This document shows, piece after piece, positions 1-13,808 of a stretch of DNA of 64,000 nucleotides. This stretch comes from Pseudomonas fluvialis. Lineage in GTDB: Bacteria > Pseudomonadota > Gammaproteobacteria > Pseudomonadales > Pseudomonadaceae. The DNA lies in NCBI RefSeq assembly GCF_002234375.1, contig NZ_NMQV01000009.1, positions 23,884 to 87,883 on the forward strand. Reading direction: 5' to 3'. Under the pieces are notes generated by a model. That model searched no databases and was not told where the DNA came from. It was given only the letters and a program-made list of their open reading frames with translations. The position numbers were made by a program, and so were the translations under genes. Every line of letters starts with the position of its first letter. The first letter of the stretch is position 1.

Positions 1-759
1 GTGTGCCGCAAGGTGGTCAAGCAGCAGGCTGGCAATAAGCGCATCGCCTTGACCCTGCAGCCAGATGACCTGGAAAGCTACCTGGGGGTAGCCAAGTTCC
101 GTTTTGGTCTGGCGGAGCAGGAAGATCAGGTAGGGCAGGTTACCGGCCTGGCCTGGACACAGGTCGGTGGCGAGCTGTTGACCATCGAGACCGTTGTGGT
201 GCCGGGCAAGGGGCAGTTGATCAAAACCGGTTCGCTAGGGGATGTCATGGCTGAGTCCATGACGGCAGCGCTGACCGTGGTGCGCAGCAGGGCGCGGAGT
301 CTGGGTATTGCTACAGACTTTTACGAGAAGCATGACGTGCATATTCACATGCCCGAGGGGGCAACGCCGAAGGACGGCCCGAGTGCCGGTATCGGTCTGT
401 GTACGGCACTGGTCTCGGCGCTGACGAAGATTCCGGTGCGTGCCGACGTGGCAATGACGGGTGAAATCACCCTGCGTGGCCAGGTGCTGGCCATTGGCGG
501 GCTCAAGGAAAAGCTCCTGGCCGCACATCGTGGCGGCATCAAGACAGTGATCATTCCGGAAGAGAACCTGCGCGATCTCAAGGACATTCCCGAGAACATT
601 CGCCAGGACCTGCAGATCAAAGCGGTTAAATGGATTGACGAGGTCCTGCAGATTGCGTTGCAATACGCCCCGGAGCCCTTGCCCGATGCGGCTCCCGAGA
701 TGGTTGCAAAGGATGACAAGCGCGAGCCTGATTCCAAGGAGCGAATCAGCACGCATTAG
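1..759 (+). CDS. lon: Lon protease, C-terminal part (5' end outside window)
   Basis: This is the proteolytic end of the ATP-dependent cytosolic protease Lon, which degrades misfolded and regulatory proteins. The reading frame is open at base 1, so the N-terminal and AAA+ domains lie upstream and the GTG there need not be a start. The visible 252 residues hold the Ser-Lys protease domain: nucleophile Ser128 in PKDGPSAG and Lys171 in [14 protein letters not shown], 43 residues apart as in E. coli Lon (S679/K722). The tail after about residue 225 is charged and variable. hupB follows 134 nt downstream from its own promoter. Identification is firm. Confidence 0.97.
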   Translation: MCRKVVKQQAGNKRIALTLQPDDLESYLGVAKFRFGLAEQEDQVGQVTGLAWTQVGGELLTIETVVVPGKGQLIKTGSLGDVMAESMTAALTVVRSRARSLGIATDFYEKHDVHIHMPEGATPKDGPSAGIGLCTALVSALTKIPVRADVAMTGEITLRGQVLAIGGLKEKLLAAHRGGIKTVIIPEENLRDLKDIPENIRQDLQIKAVKWIDEVLQIALQYAPEPLPDAAPEMVAKDDKREPDSKERISTH

Positions 760-772
760 CCGGGGGGCTTTG

Positions 773-802
773 TTGACACTATTTCCGAGCCCTTGTTATA
801 AA
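773..802 (+). promoter_or_regulatory. sigma-70 promoter of hupB
   Basis: A perfect -35 TTGACA (773-778) is followed after 17-18 nt by TTATAA/TATAAA (796-802). It lies about 95 nt upstream of the hupB GTG start and just after the lon stop. The near-consensus elements fit the high expression expected for HU. Confidence 0.8.
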
Positions 803-893
803 GCCGCTCACGCGTGTCAGCAGGCCAACCAGCGCCCGCTTTGCTCACACCAAAATCAAGAAACAATCCAATAGGAATTAAAGGGGACTTAGA

Positions 894-1166
894 GTGAACA
901 AGTCGGAACTGATCGATGCCATCGCCGCATCTGCTGATATCCCGAAAGCTGTTGCTGGCCGTGCGCTGGATGCAGTAATCGAATCCGTCACTGATGCCCT
1001 GAAGGCTGGTGATTCCGTGGTACTGGTTGGCTTTGGCACCTTCGCCGTTAAAGAGCGCGCTGCGCGCACTGGCCGCAACCCGCAAACTGGCAAGCCGATC
1101 AACATCGCTGCTGCCAAGATTCCGGGTTTCAAAGCGGGTAAAGCACTGAAAGACGCCGTCAACTGA
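894..1166 (+). CDS. hupB: DNA-binding protein HU-beta
   Basis: HU is a small DNABII-family histone-like protein that bends and compacts DNA in the nucleoid as a dimer. The 90 residues show the whole family fold: an N-terminal helical dimerisation part ([11 protein letters not shown]), the GFGTF turn near residue 47, and the DNA-clasping beta-arm with RTGRNPQTG (59-67). The start is GTG at 894, preceded by AGGGGA at 882-887. lon is upstream and ppiD downstream, the usual lon-hupB-ppiD order. A terminator-like hairpin follows at 1282-1305. Confidence 0.97.
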   Translation: MNKSELIDAIAASADIPKAVAGRALDAVIESVTDALKAGDSVVLVGFGTFAVKERAARTGRNPQTGKPINIAAAKIPGFKAGKALKDAVN

Positions 1167-1190
1167 TACGCGTCGCTCAGCCTTTGCCCT

Positions 1191-1312
1191 GTCAGCTGGC
1201 ATGTTCCAGCTGACAGCGAAGCGGCAAGCTAGCTTGCCGAGGGGCGCGGAACCGAGTCCCATCCGCTTCGCAACTTGCTAGAAGGCGCATCCTAGGATGC
1301 GCCTTTGTTCTA
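1191..1312 (+). terminator. hupB 3' region: three hairpins ending in a terminator
   Basis: Three perfect inverted repeats follow in series: 9-bp arms 1191-1199/1206-1214, an 18-nt palindrome at 1222-1239, and 11-bp arms 1282-1292/1295-1305. The last is followed by TGTTCTATTT and looks like the intrinsic terminator. The earlier two may stabilise the hupB mRNA or mark a 3'-UTR-derived RNA. Confidence 0.65.
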
Positions 1313-1367
1313 TTTAGAATCTACCCAAGCCGCACGACCAGTCGTTTATGGTCGTTCTGGGGGAGCC

Positions 1368-3233
1368 ATGCTGCAGAATATTCGTGACAATTCACAAAGC
1401 TGGATTGCCAAGACCATTGTCGGCCTGATTGTTGTGCTGATGGCCTTTACCGGCTTTGAGGCGATCGTCAACTCGGGCAGTAATCGCAACAATGCCGCGT
1501 TGGTCAATGGTGCGGAAATCACCCTTGATCAACTGACTCAGGCAGCTGATATGCAGCGCCGTCAGTTGCAGCAGCAACTGGGCAAGGATTTTGATGCTTC
1601 GTTGCTGGATGACAAGCTGCTGCGTGAGTCGGCTCTTAAGGGGTTGATTGATCGGCAGTTGCTGTTGCAAGGCGCGGCGGATGCCGGTTTTGCATTCTCC
1701 GATGCGGCCATTGACCAGTTGATTTTGCTGACGCCTGAATTCCAGGTCGATGGGCAGTTCAATGCCGACCGCTTCGATCAGGTTATTCGCCAGATGGGTT
1801 TTGATCGCCTGCGTTTTCGTCAGATGCTGCGTGAGGAAATGCTCATTGGCCAGCTGCGCGCCGGCCTGGCAGGCAGTGCCTTTGTGACGGATGCGGAGAT
1901 CAAGGCCTTTGCTCGTCTGGATCGTCAGACACGCGATTTTGCCTACCTGACGGTTGTCGCTGATCGTGCTGCGGTCAGCGTATCCGATGAGCAAGTCGAG
2001 TCGTTTTACAAAGAGCATGAAGCACGCTTCATGACGCCCGAGCAGGTGACACTGGAGTATGTCGAACTGAAGAAGGATGCCTTCTTCGATCAGGTCGACG
2101 TCAATGAAGATGACTTGCAGGCGCTGTATCAGAAGGAGATTGCCAATCTGGCTGAGCAGCGTCAGGCCGCGCATATCCTTGTGGAAGTCAATGCAGAGCA
2201 GGACGAGGCCAAGGCTCGTACCAAGATCGAGCAGCTGGCTGAGCGTATTGCCAAGGGTGAAGACTTTGCAGCTCTGGCTCGTGACTTCTCCGCAGACACC
2301 GGCTCAGCTGCCGAAGGCGGGGATCTTGGTTTTGCGGGGCCGGGCGTTTATGACCCGGCCTTTGAAGAGGCCTTGTACGGGCTGCAGCTGCAAGAGGTCT
2401 CTGCGCCGGTACGTACGGAGTTCGGTTTTCACCTGATCAAGCTGCTGGGTGTGCAGGCGCCAGAGGTGCCGGCCTTTGCTGAGCTACGTGAAAAACTGGA
2501 GCGTGAGCTGAAAACCCAGCAGGTTGAGCAGCGCTTTGTCGAAGCGGTCAAGCAGTTGGAGGACTCGGCGTTTGAAGCCTCTGACCTGCATCAGCCTGCT
2601 CAGGAAATGGATCTGGCCGTGCTCAGCGTTGGTCCGTTCGGTCGTGAGGGGGGCGAAGGTCTGGCGGCTAACCGGCAGGTTGTTCAAGCGGCTTTCAGTG
2701 CTGAGTTGCTTGAGGACGGTGCCAACAGTTCAGCCATTGAGTTGGACCCCTCGACGGTTGTGGTGGTGCGTGTCAAGCAACACCTCAAGCCGCAACCGCA
2801 GGCCTTGGTCGACGTGCAGCTCGAGATTCGTCAGCAGCTGGAAGCCGAACAGGCTGCCAAGCAGGCCGAGGAACTGGCTGGTCAGCAGCTTGAAGCTCTG
2901 CGCAAGGGGTTTACATCGCAGGATCAGGCGCAGGCCTGGACGATTCTGGAAGCGGCTGGCCGTGCTCAGGAAGGGGTGGCCCCGGCTATCCTGCAGGCAG
3001 TATTCCGTATGCAGCGACCGCAGTCGCCCGAGCAGCCGGTATTTACGCAAGTGGCCTTGAGTAATGGTGACCAGGTGCTCGTGCGTCTGAATGGCGTCAA
3101 CGACGACCAGGGTGAGTTGCAGCCGCAAGAGCTGGCCATGTACAGGCAATTCCTGGCTTCGCGTGTCGGTCAGGAAGACTTTGCGGCTTACCGTCGGCAG
3201 TTGCAGGCCAGCGCGGAAATCGAGCGTTTTTAA
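1368..3233 (+). CDS. ppiD: Periplasmic chaperone / peptidyl-prolyl isomerase PpiD
   Basis: PpiD is an inner-membrane-anchored periplasmic chaperone that meets proteins leaving the Sec translocon. The 621-residue product begins MLQNIRDNSQSW, has one transmembrane segment at about residues 12-34, a SurA_N-like chaperone region, and a parvulin domain at about 264-363 (AAHILVEV through GFHLIKLLG). The start is ATG 1368 with GGGAG just upstream; an in-frame codon at 1305 lacks such a site and lies in the hairpin region. In E. coli the parvulin domain of PpiD has little isomerase activity, so a chaperone role is the safer reading. A strong terminator follows. Confidence 0.95.
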   Translation: MLQNIRDNSQSWIAKTIVGLIVVLMAFTGFEAIVNSGSNRNNAALVNGAEITLDQLTQAADMQRRQLQQQLGKDFDASLLDDKLLRESALKGLIDRQLLLQGAADAGFAFSDAAIDQLILLTPEFQVDGQFNADRFDQVIRQMGFDRLRFRQMLREEMLIGQLRAGLAGSAFVTDAEIKAFARLDRQTRDFAYLTVVADRAAVSVSDEQVESFYKEHEARFMTPEQVTLEYVELKKDAFFDQVDVNEDDLQALYQKEIANLAEQRQAAHILVEVNAEQDEAKARTKIEQLAERIAKGEDFAALARDFSADTGSAAEGGDLGFAGPGVYDPAFEEALYGLQLQEVSAPVRTEFGFHLIKLLGVQAPEVPAFAELREKLERELKTQQVEQRFVEAVKQLEDSAFEASDLHQPAQEMDLAVLSVGPFGREGGEGLAANRQVVQAAFSAELLEDGANSSAIELDPSTVVVVRVKQHLKPQPQALVDVQLEIRQQLEAEQAAKQAEELAGQQLEALRKGFTSQDQAQAWTILEAAGRAQEGVAPAILQAVFRMQRPQSPEQPVFTQVALSNGDQVLVRLNGVNDDQGELQPQELAMYRQFLASRVGQEDFAAYRRQLQASAEIERF

Positions 3234-3244
3234 GTTGTACCTGT

Positions 3245-3284
3245 AGACAGCACAACGCCCCGCTTGCGGGGCGTTGTGCTGTCT
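3245..3284 (+). terminator. Intrinsic terminator after ppiD
   Basis: A perfect 17-bp stem (3245-3261 with 3268-3284) closes a 6-nt loop GCTTGC, beginning 12 nt after the ppiD stop. The U-run is interrupted (GGCGTGTTGTTT), but stem length and position support termination. Confidence 0.8.
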
Positions 3285-3372
3285 GGCGTGTTGTTTCTTA
3301 TCGCGGATCATTGCGTTGCTGAATAATTCTCCATCGCCGTATGGTGCGGAGGTTTCGTGAACTGATCCGTAA

Positions 3373-3442
3373 TTGACAAACGTCGGCGTTTGCCTGAATG
3401 TGTGCGCACCCGAATCAAACGGGCGTATGAATTGAGCGTTTG
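3373..3442. promoter_or_regulatory. Candidate fadBA promoter and repressor operators
   Basis: This lies in the 313-nt space between the ppiD terminator and fadB (3285-3597), in which I see no gene. A consensus -35 TTGACA (3373-3378) runs into a perfect palindrome CAAACG-TCGG-CGTTTG (3377-3392). The same half-sites recur further apart at 3416-3421 and 3437-3442. Pseudomonas fadBA is repressed by the TetR protein PsrA, whose reported sites are built on (C/G)AAAC...GTTT(G/C). The spacing here is wider than that consensus, so assignment to PsrA is inference. Confidence 0.5.
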
Positions 3443-3597
3443 TCCTGTGGGCTTCGCTATTTCGCCTGATTATCGCGTCGGCGGGTGTGCCAGAGAAAAG
3501 AATGCAGCTATGCTCCCTCGGCTATGTCCGGGGATGCCTGCTGTAGGCTGGCGTCCGATGTGTAACTGTTCAGCTTCCATACCGTGGAGATCAGTTG

Positions 3598-6954
<3,357 letters not shown>

Positions 6955-6975
6955 GCGCTCGTTGCGTGTCAAAAG

Positions 6976-7005
6976 AACCGGAGCCCTTGGGCTCCGGTTT
7001 TTTTT
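6976..7005 (+). terminator. Intrinsic terminator of fadBA
   Basis: A 10-bp GC-rich stem (6976-6985 with 6990-6999), loop CTTG, is followed by eight T (6998-7005). It lies 20 nt after the fadA stop. Confidence 0.93.
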
Positions 7006-7014
7006 ACAGCTGAT

Positions 7015-7995
7015 TTATTCCGTCCAGTAAACCTTGTCGAGCAGCTCTTCGGGTAGCTGGAGTTGCCACCTGGCCAGGCCCGAACGGCTGAACAGGTACT
7101 GGCCATTTTCCGCAGCGCGTGGGGTCAGGCTGGATGGCTTGGCGCCTGCGAGAATCTCCAGGGCCAGGCTGGCAGCGGCTTCCCCCTGTACCTGGCCGAA
7201 TTGCACCAGGCCGCCAATGGCCTTGTCCGGGCCGACGCTGAAGTCCCAGAAGGCAAAGGGGGGGATCGGGCTGTGCTGTGCTGTCCAGGCGAGCACCTGC
7301 TGGCCGTCCATGACCCTGTCGTGTTCATCGCGCAGGGTCTGGTAGAGACCGATGATCAGTGCGTCATAACCCTGTTGGCGCGCCTGAGAAACGCGTGCCT
7401 GCCAGTCATCGAACTGGCTGACCTGATGGATGTCGGCGCTGACCGCGCCGACCTGATAGTGGCGCCGGTCGGCAAAGCTTTCACGGATGGCCACTGCCGA
7501 AGTGATGTCGCTGTCGAACAACACCAGTACGCGGCGCAGTTCGGGCCCCATGATGCGTTGTAGTTCGACGATCGAGCGGCGGAACAGTGGGCGTTCCAGA
7601 ACGCCGGTGACCAGCGGCAGTTGCTGTAGGCCGAGCAGGCGAGGGTTGTCGTTCAGGCCGAGAAATACTGTCGGGGTGCCATGCTCGTTGAGACGTTTGG
7701 CGAGCAGGCGAATGGCTGCATCATCCGCGAGGATCACCAGGCGTGGCTTGCTCTGTAGAAAAAATTGCCAGGCGGCTTCGGCGCGTGCGGCATGCTCTTC
7801 CACGGGCAAGCGCTTGGTATCCATGGCAAAGCGCAGCAGGCGGTGCTGTTCGCCGAGCTTGCTGTGCAGGCCATGGATATAGCTTTGATCCCAGGGGTAG
7901 CCGTCGTGGTAGCTCTGGATCAGCAGTAGGTCGTCAGCTTGCGTCGTGAGTGCCGGTAGGAGTAGCGCAGCGAGTAACAGTCGAGTGAAGCGCAT
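7015..7995 (-). CDS. Periplasmic substrate-binding-like protein (ABC_sub_bind / COG2984 type)
   Basis: The 326-residue protein starts with a signal peptide (MRFTRLLLAALLLPALTTQA, cleavage near residue 20). It then has the SYHDGYPW...GL opening typical of the COG2984 periplasmic binding fold, which occurs both in ABC importers and in the sensor parts of signalling proteins. AGGAAG precedes the ATG at 7995. No permease or ATPase gene lies nearby, so it is an orphan and its ligand is unknown. It converges on fadA. A second member of the same broad family sits at 37017-37907 beside a hybrid kinase, which suggests a sensory rather than import role, but that is inference. Confidence 0.75.
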   Translation of the reverse strand: MRFTRLLLAALLLPALTTQADDLLLIQSYHDGYPWDQSYIHGLHSKLGEQHRLLRFAMDTKRLPVEEHAARAEAAWQFFLQSKPRLVILADDAAIRLLAKRLNEHGTPTVFLGLNDNPRLLGLQQLPLVTGVLERPLFRRSIVELQRIMGPELRRVLVLFDSDITSAVAIRESFADRRHYQVGAVSADIHQVSQFDDWQARVSQARQQGYDALIIGLYQTLRDEHDRVMDGQQVLAWTAQHSPIPPFAFWDFSVGPDKAIGGLVQFGQVQGEAAASLALEILAGAKPSSLTPRAAENGQYLFSRSGLARWQLQLPEELLDKVYWTE

Positions 7996-8045
7996 GGCGT
8001 CTTCCTTGCCGGTGCAGTGGCTACATCATAGCGTGTCAGTGCGGT

Positions 8046-9095
8046 TCAGGCCGACTGCCGCTGTGATCGGCGATATTCACCTGGGGTTGTGCTGCTCCAG
8101 CGCTTGAAAGCCCGCTGGAAGGCTGCGGCCGAGGTAAAGCCGAGCAGATAGGCAATCTCGCCAAAGGCCAGTTCAGTGTCGCGGATATAGGTCATGGCCA
8201 GGTCGCGGCGCGTATCGTTAAGCAGTTGACGAAACTGAGTGCCTTCCTCGGCCAGACGGCGGCGCAAGGTCCAGGCCGGTATCTGCAGGCGTCGCGCAAT
8301 GTCTGCAAGGGTCGGTTCGTGCCCCTGTAGCAATGGGCCGAGCAGTTGGCCAACGCGTTCGCTCAGGTTGCGTGTGCGGGTGCGTTGCTGCAAGGCTTCT
8401 TCGCAGAGTTGCAGAAGGTGCTGCCAGGTGCTCGGGCAGTGTTGCGGGTTGCGCAGCGCCAGACTGGTCTGGCTCAGGCGCAAGCGATTGGCCTTGGCAC
8501 TGAACTCTACCGGGCACTGAAACAGGGGCGAATAGCGTTCGCTGTAGTCTGGTGCAGTGAATTCGATTTCGACACGTTCGATAGGCAGGCACCGGCCCGG
8601 CGGCTGGGCGCACAGCTGGCTCAGTTGGCAGGCCCAGCTGGCCAGTACCGAATCGACCACAAAGCGGTTATAGCTGTTGTAGGGGCTGATCGAGTAGAAG
8701 CACAGCCAGGCGCCACCGCTGTCTTCGAGAAAGCTCGATTGCCCTCGGTAGTTGTGGGCATACAAAGGTTCGAAACGAGTCAGCACCCGTGCGGCTTCGC
8801 GCACGTTGGGGGCCTGTGCGGCGGTTATGCCGGCCAGGCCTGCCTGACTGAAATGGCTGAGTTCGCCCATCAGCAGGCCCAGTGCCGGGTTGCTGGTGAG
8901 GCTGATGGCGGCATGTCCCAGGTGCATGAAGCGCGGGATGGACAAGCGTGCCTGTGCCTCGCTGAGGCGTGCGGGATCGAGGCCAAACTGGGCGAGCAGC
9001 TGGCTACCGGATTGCCCGCAGTGTTCGACGGCTTGCGCCAGGCTTTGGGTAAAGGCCACCGACAGGTCGCCGAGGCGAATGCGCGGTCGGTTCAT
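8046..9095 (-). CDS. AraC-family transcriptional regulator
   Basis: The product is 349 residues. The N-terminal 200 residues resemble the arabinose-binding-like domain of Pseudomonas AraC regulators of the OruR type (RFMHLGHAA, NPALGLLMG). The C-terminal 100 residues are a two-helix-turn-helix AraC domain ending in IAYLLGFTSAAAFQRAFKRW and TPGEYR. The start is ATG 9095, which overlaps the stop of the upstream gene by 4 nt (ATGA), so translation is probably coupled. A much longer in-frame extension upstream has no coding character. Targets are not evident. Confidence 0.88.
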   Translation of the reverse strand: MNRPRIRLGDLSVAFTQSLAQAVEHCGQSGSQLLAQFGLDPARLSEAQARLSIPRFMHLGHAAISLTSNPALGLLMGELSHFSQAGLAGITAAQAPNVREAARVLTRFEPLYAHNYRGQSSFLEDSGGAWLCFYSISPYNSYNRFVVDSVLASWACQLSQLCAQPPGRCLPIERVEIEFTAPDYSERYSPLFQCPVEFSAKANRLRLSQTSLALRNPQHCPSTWQHLLQLCEEALQQRTRTRNLSERVGQLLGPLLQGHEPTLADIARRLQIPAWTLRRRLAEEGTQFRQLLNDTRRDLAMTYIRDTELAFGEIAYLLGFTSAAAFQRAFKRWSSTTPGEYRRSQRQSA

Positions 9096-9919
9096 GGCTG
9101 GAGTGGGTGCGCCTGTAGTTGGCTGACCGCTGGGCGGCTGTTGCTGTGCTGGCTGCCGGGTAGGGGCCAGGGCAGGCTGGCCTGCTCCAGGGAAATGGCT
9201 GCTGTATGGCCAAGCTGGCGAAGCATCTGCGCCTGCAATTGACCGGGAGGTGTATGGGCGTCCCAGGGCTGTTGCTGCGGTGGTAGCAAGAGAGTGCCAT
9301 CGGCAGCGCAGGCCAGGCCGACTTGCTGCCAGGCACCGCGGCCATTTGTATGCAGGCGTCCGTCGCGGTATTCGGCGGCGGGCAACAGCAGGCTGCCGGC
9401 CAGCAGCGAAACCTGGAACTCGCTGGCCAGCTGGCGACACAGCCACAGATAATCGTCTGCCAGGCGTTGTGCCTTGTGGCGTATCAGTTGCTGGGGCAGC
9501 TGTTCGCCCTGCAGTTTGCCTTGCAGCCACAGCAAAGGATGGCTTAGACCGAGCAGGGGCAGCGCCTCGCTGAGTTGCTGTGCCGCATACAGCTGGGGTT
9601 TCTCCTCCTGCAGAAACAGCCAGCTGGCAATGTGCTCGGGCAAGACCAGCAGGTTGTCGGAGGACATCAGCTGAGCTTCCTGAGCCTGGCGCAACAGTCC
9701 CGCCAGTTTGCCATGCAGGGTGGCGAGATCGCGGTAGTCACTGCTGTAGAGACGTGGCTGCAAATCCAGCAGAAAGGGCGCCGGCTGCGCGCTGGTCAGT
9801 ATATGTAGACGCAGGTCACTGAGCTGGTAGCTGGCTGTACGTTGTTGTGTCCAGTATGCGTAGCCCAAGATGGCGAAGGCCAAGAGCAGGAGGGCAAGCC
9901 AGAGAGCAAATCGGCGCAT
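9092..9919 (-). CDS. Truncated, apparently inactive nitrilase-like membrane protein
   Basis: The 275-residue product has an N-terminal transmembrane segment (about 5-25). A region after it resembles the first half of carbon-nitrogen hydrolases: LVLPEHIASW, with the position of the catalytic Glu, and FQVSLLAGSLLLP. Where the family has its catalytic Lys and Cys, this protein has proline- and glutamine-rich sequence and stops about 100 residues short of the relatives I remember. It is therefore either a degenerate hydrolase or a non-catalytic partner of the AraC regulator whose start its stop codon overlaps. Function is unknown. Confidence 0.6.
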   Translation of the reverse strand: MRRFALWLALLLLAFAILGYAYWTQQRTASYQLSDLRLHILTSAQPAPFLLDLQPRLYSSDYRDLATLHGKLAGLLRQAQEAQLMSSDNLLVLPEHIASWLFLQEEKPQLYAAQQLSEALPLLGLSHPLLWLQGKLQGEQLPQQLIRHKAQRLADDYLWLCRQLASEFQVSLLAGSLLLPAAEYRDGRLHTNGRGAWQQVGLACAADGTLLLPPQQQPWDAHTPPGQLQAQMLRQLGHTAAISLEQASLPWPLPGSQHSNSRPAVSQLQAHPLQP

Positions 9920-10100
9920 GGGGTGGTTGCAACGGAATGTGATGGCTCAGGGTAGGAGAAGTGTCTGGTAAAGCCAAGAGCTGCGTGTCTCTTAAGATCA
10001 TTAACTTGTTATTTTTGGTCATTGAGGCTGTCGGGAAGGCTGATTATCGTCTATGCCATAACCGACTGTAGCGCCGCGACGCTGCAGCTATCCCGTGTAA

Positions 10101-12164
<2,064 letters not shown>

Positions 12165-12169
12165 CCTGC

Positions 12170-12199
12170 AGGCCAGCCTGCCGCGTGGTGGGCTGGCCT
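12170..12199 (+). terminator. Possible terminator after fadH
   Basis: Nine-bp arms AGGCCAGCC/GGCTGGCCT (12170-12178, 12191-12199) with a 12-nt loop begin 5 nt after the stop. There is no immediate U-run; TTTTT comes about 14 nt later, so the call is weak. The rest of the gap to 12440 shows nothing I can name. Confidence 0.4.
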
Positions 12200-12440
12200 G
12201 ACCCGCATCACAGTTTTTCCTGTCGACCTGTTGGCCAGGCACTCCGCTCCGGAGGCCTGCCAACCGGGTCACATTGCCCGCGTTGGCAATTCCCCTAGAC
12301 TCGCTGAAAAAGCGTCAAGGCACCGAGGGCGAGCCGGGTTGGCGAACCTGCGCTGAACCTTAGTAGCGACGCACTTGCCTGTTGCACTATGGCTGACCGT
12401 TGTTGTCCGAGCGGATGGACGGTCGAGTCTGGAGATGATC

Positions 12441-13808
12441 ATGAGCGTGCAAAGCAAACCGCAGATGGTTGAGGCCGTGCTGTTCTTCAACGAGCGCGGC
12501 ATTTGCAAGGAGATGTTTTATCCCGAGTTTGAGGCCATGCTCGATGGCGTGGTGAACTTTGCCGAGTTTGCTGACCGGCAGATGCGGGCGGCCTATGTGT
12601 TGATCAATCCGCGGCTGTTGATTCGCTCGCTGGTGCTGTTCTACCTGGACTTCGACGAGCAGGGGAGAGCCGATACCGGCTGGAACATCCCGCTGCGTCA
12701 TCTGGCGGAGAAGGCCGGCCGTGGCCCGGATTTGGGGGCAGGGCCGATTCGTCTGGCCTGCCGCAGCCAGTGCCCGGTGTCCTGGCACCAGATGCACCTC
12801 TGGGATCCCAGCCTGGCACCCACCCAGAATGATCTGGTACTGCTGCGCGATGCCGTGAAACGCAACAACCTCGGTGTGCTGGTCGAGGAAGACAGTGCGC
12901 CGGTTGAACTGGGCCGTCTGCAGGTGGCTTCGGAGGATCGCTGGTATGCCAAGCCGGACGCCGAGCGCGAGGAGGCCGCGCGCTTGGCCGAGCAGTTGGA
13001 GCAGGAGCATCGCCAGAAAACCGCCCAGTTGATCAAGCAGCAGCGACTGCGCATCACCAGCCTGATCGCCCAGCATGAGGAAGAGCTGGCCAAGGCACGG
13101 CTGGCTGCTGAGCAGCAGCTGGCACCGTTGCAGGAGCAGTTGTTGCAGTTCCAGCAACAACTTAAACAGCAGCAGGCACTCAATCAGAACCTCAAGCAGC
13201 AGATTCAGGCGCAGAGTGACAGTTTTGCCCAAGCGCGCCAGGAGATGCAGGAGCAACTGCGCAGCATCGAACACAGCGGTCAAACGGAAAACGATAGCCT
13301 GCGCAGCCAGTACGAGGCCGAGCTGCAGGCCAAGGTGCGTGCGGCCGTGGTCGAGTACAAGGAGCAGATTGCCATTCGCGACATGGAGCTGGCCTATCGC
13401 CATGAACAGGATGCTCAGGCGCAGGCGGAAATCCAGCGTCTGCGCCAGCAGTGCGAGCACTTGGCCAGCCAGGGCGGCGAGCAGATACTTGAGCGTCTGT
13501 CGCGACTAGGCGTGGTGTTCGTCGCCTATCATCCGGGCGCGGGGCACCTGACCATCCCTCTGCAAGACATGGCGCGCTATCAGGACAACCCGGTAGGCTA
13601 CGCAGCCAGTAAGTGTTTTGTGGCCGAAGGGCAGTATCGCAAGTGGTTGGCGCACTATCAGGAGCCGACGTGCGAGGCCAGTCTGGCCAATGGCGAGCGG
13701 TGTGCGATGCCCCTGGATCGGGTCGACACGCCGAGCCGTTTTGTCGATGGGGATAGCAATTGCTGCTCACGCCACAAGGTTGCCTCTCGGGTAAAAAGCC
13801 AGGCCTGA
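12441..13808 (+). CDS. Coiled-coil protein with Cys-rich C-terminus, unknown function
   Basis: The 455-residue protein has an N-terminal globular part (1-175) and a long Gln/Glu-rich coiled coil (about 180-350). A short C-terminal domain ends in a Cys/His cluster (PTCEASLANGERC ... CCSRH) that could bind a metal. Relatives in Pseudomonas are often labelled as ParA-like partitioning proteins, but I see no Walker A motif, so I do not accept that name. The start is ATG 12441, six nt after GGAG; ATG 12435 is too close to that site. It overlaps the next gene by about 49 nt if that gene starts at 13760. Confidence 0.75.
   Translation: MSVQSKPQMVEAVLFFNERGICKEMFYPEFEAMLDGVVNFAEFADRQMRAAYVLINPRLLIRSLVLFYLDFDEQGRADTGWNIPLRHLAEKAGRGPDLGAGPIRLACRSQCPVSWHQMHLWDPSLAPTQNDLVLLRDAVKRNNLGVLVEEDSAPVELGRLQVASEDRWYAKPDAEREEAARLAEQLEQEHRQKTAQLIKQQRLRITSLIAQHEEELAKARLAAEQQLAPLQEQLLQFQQQLKQQQALNQNLKQQIQAQSDSFAQARQEMQEQLRSIEHSGQTENDSLRSQYEAELQAKVRAAVVEYKEQIAIRDMELAYRHEQDAQAQAEIQRLRQQCEHLASQGGEQILERLSRLGVVFVAYHPGAGHLTIPLQDMARYQDNPVGYAASKCFVAEGQYRKWLAHYQEPTCEASLANGERCAMPLDRVDTPSRFVDGDSNCCSRHKVASRVKSQA

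Noticed and set aside
1222..1275. Possible tRNA after hupB
   Set aside because: A segment resembling a T-arm (GGAACCGAGTCCC) is present, but no acceptor stem, anticodon arm or CCA end can be folded.
9096..9530. N-terminal extension of the AraC gene
   Set aside because: The extra 145 codons run through the overlapping nitrilase-like gene and are rich in Pro/Ala/Arg without structure; ATG 9095 gives a normal family length.
12300..12440. Possible small gene or repeat element before the coiled-coil gene
   Set aside because: No open frame with a ribosome site and no inverted or direct repeat beyond chance.
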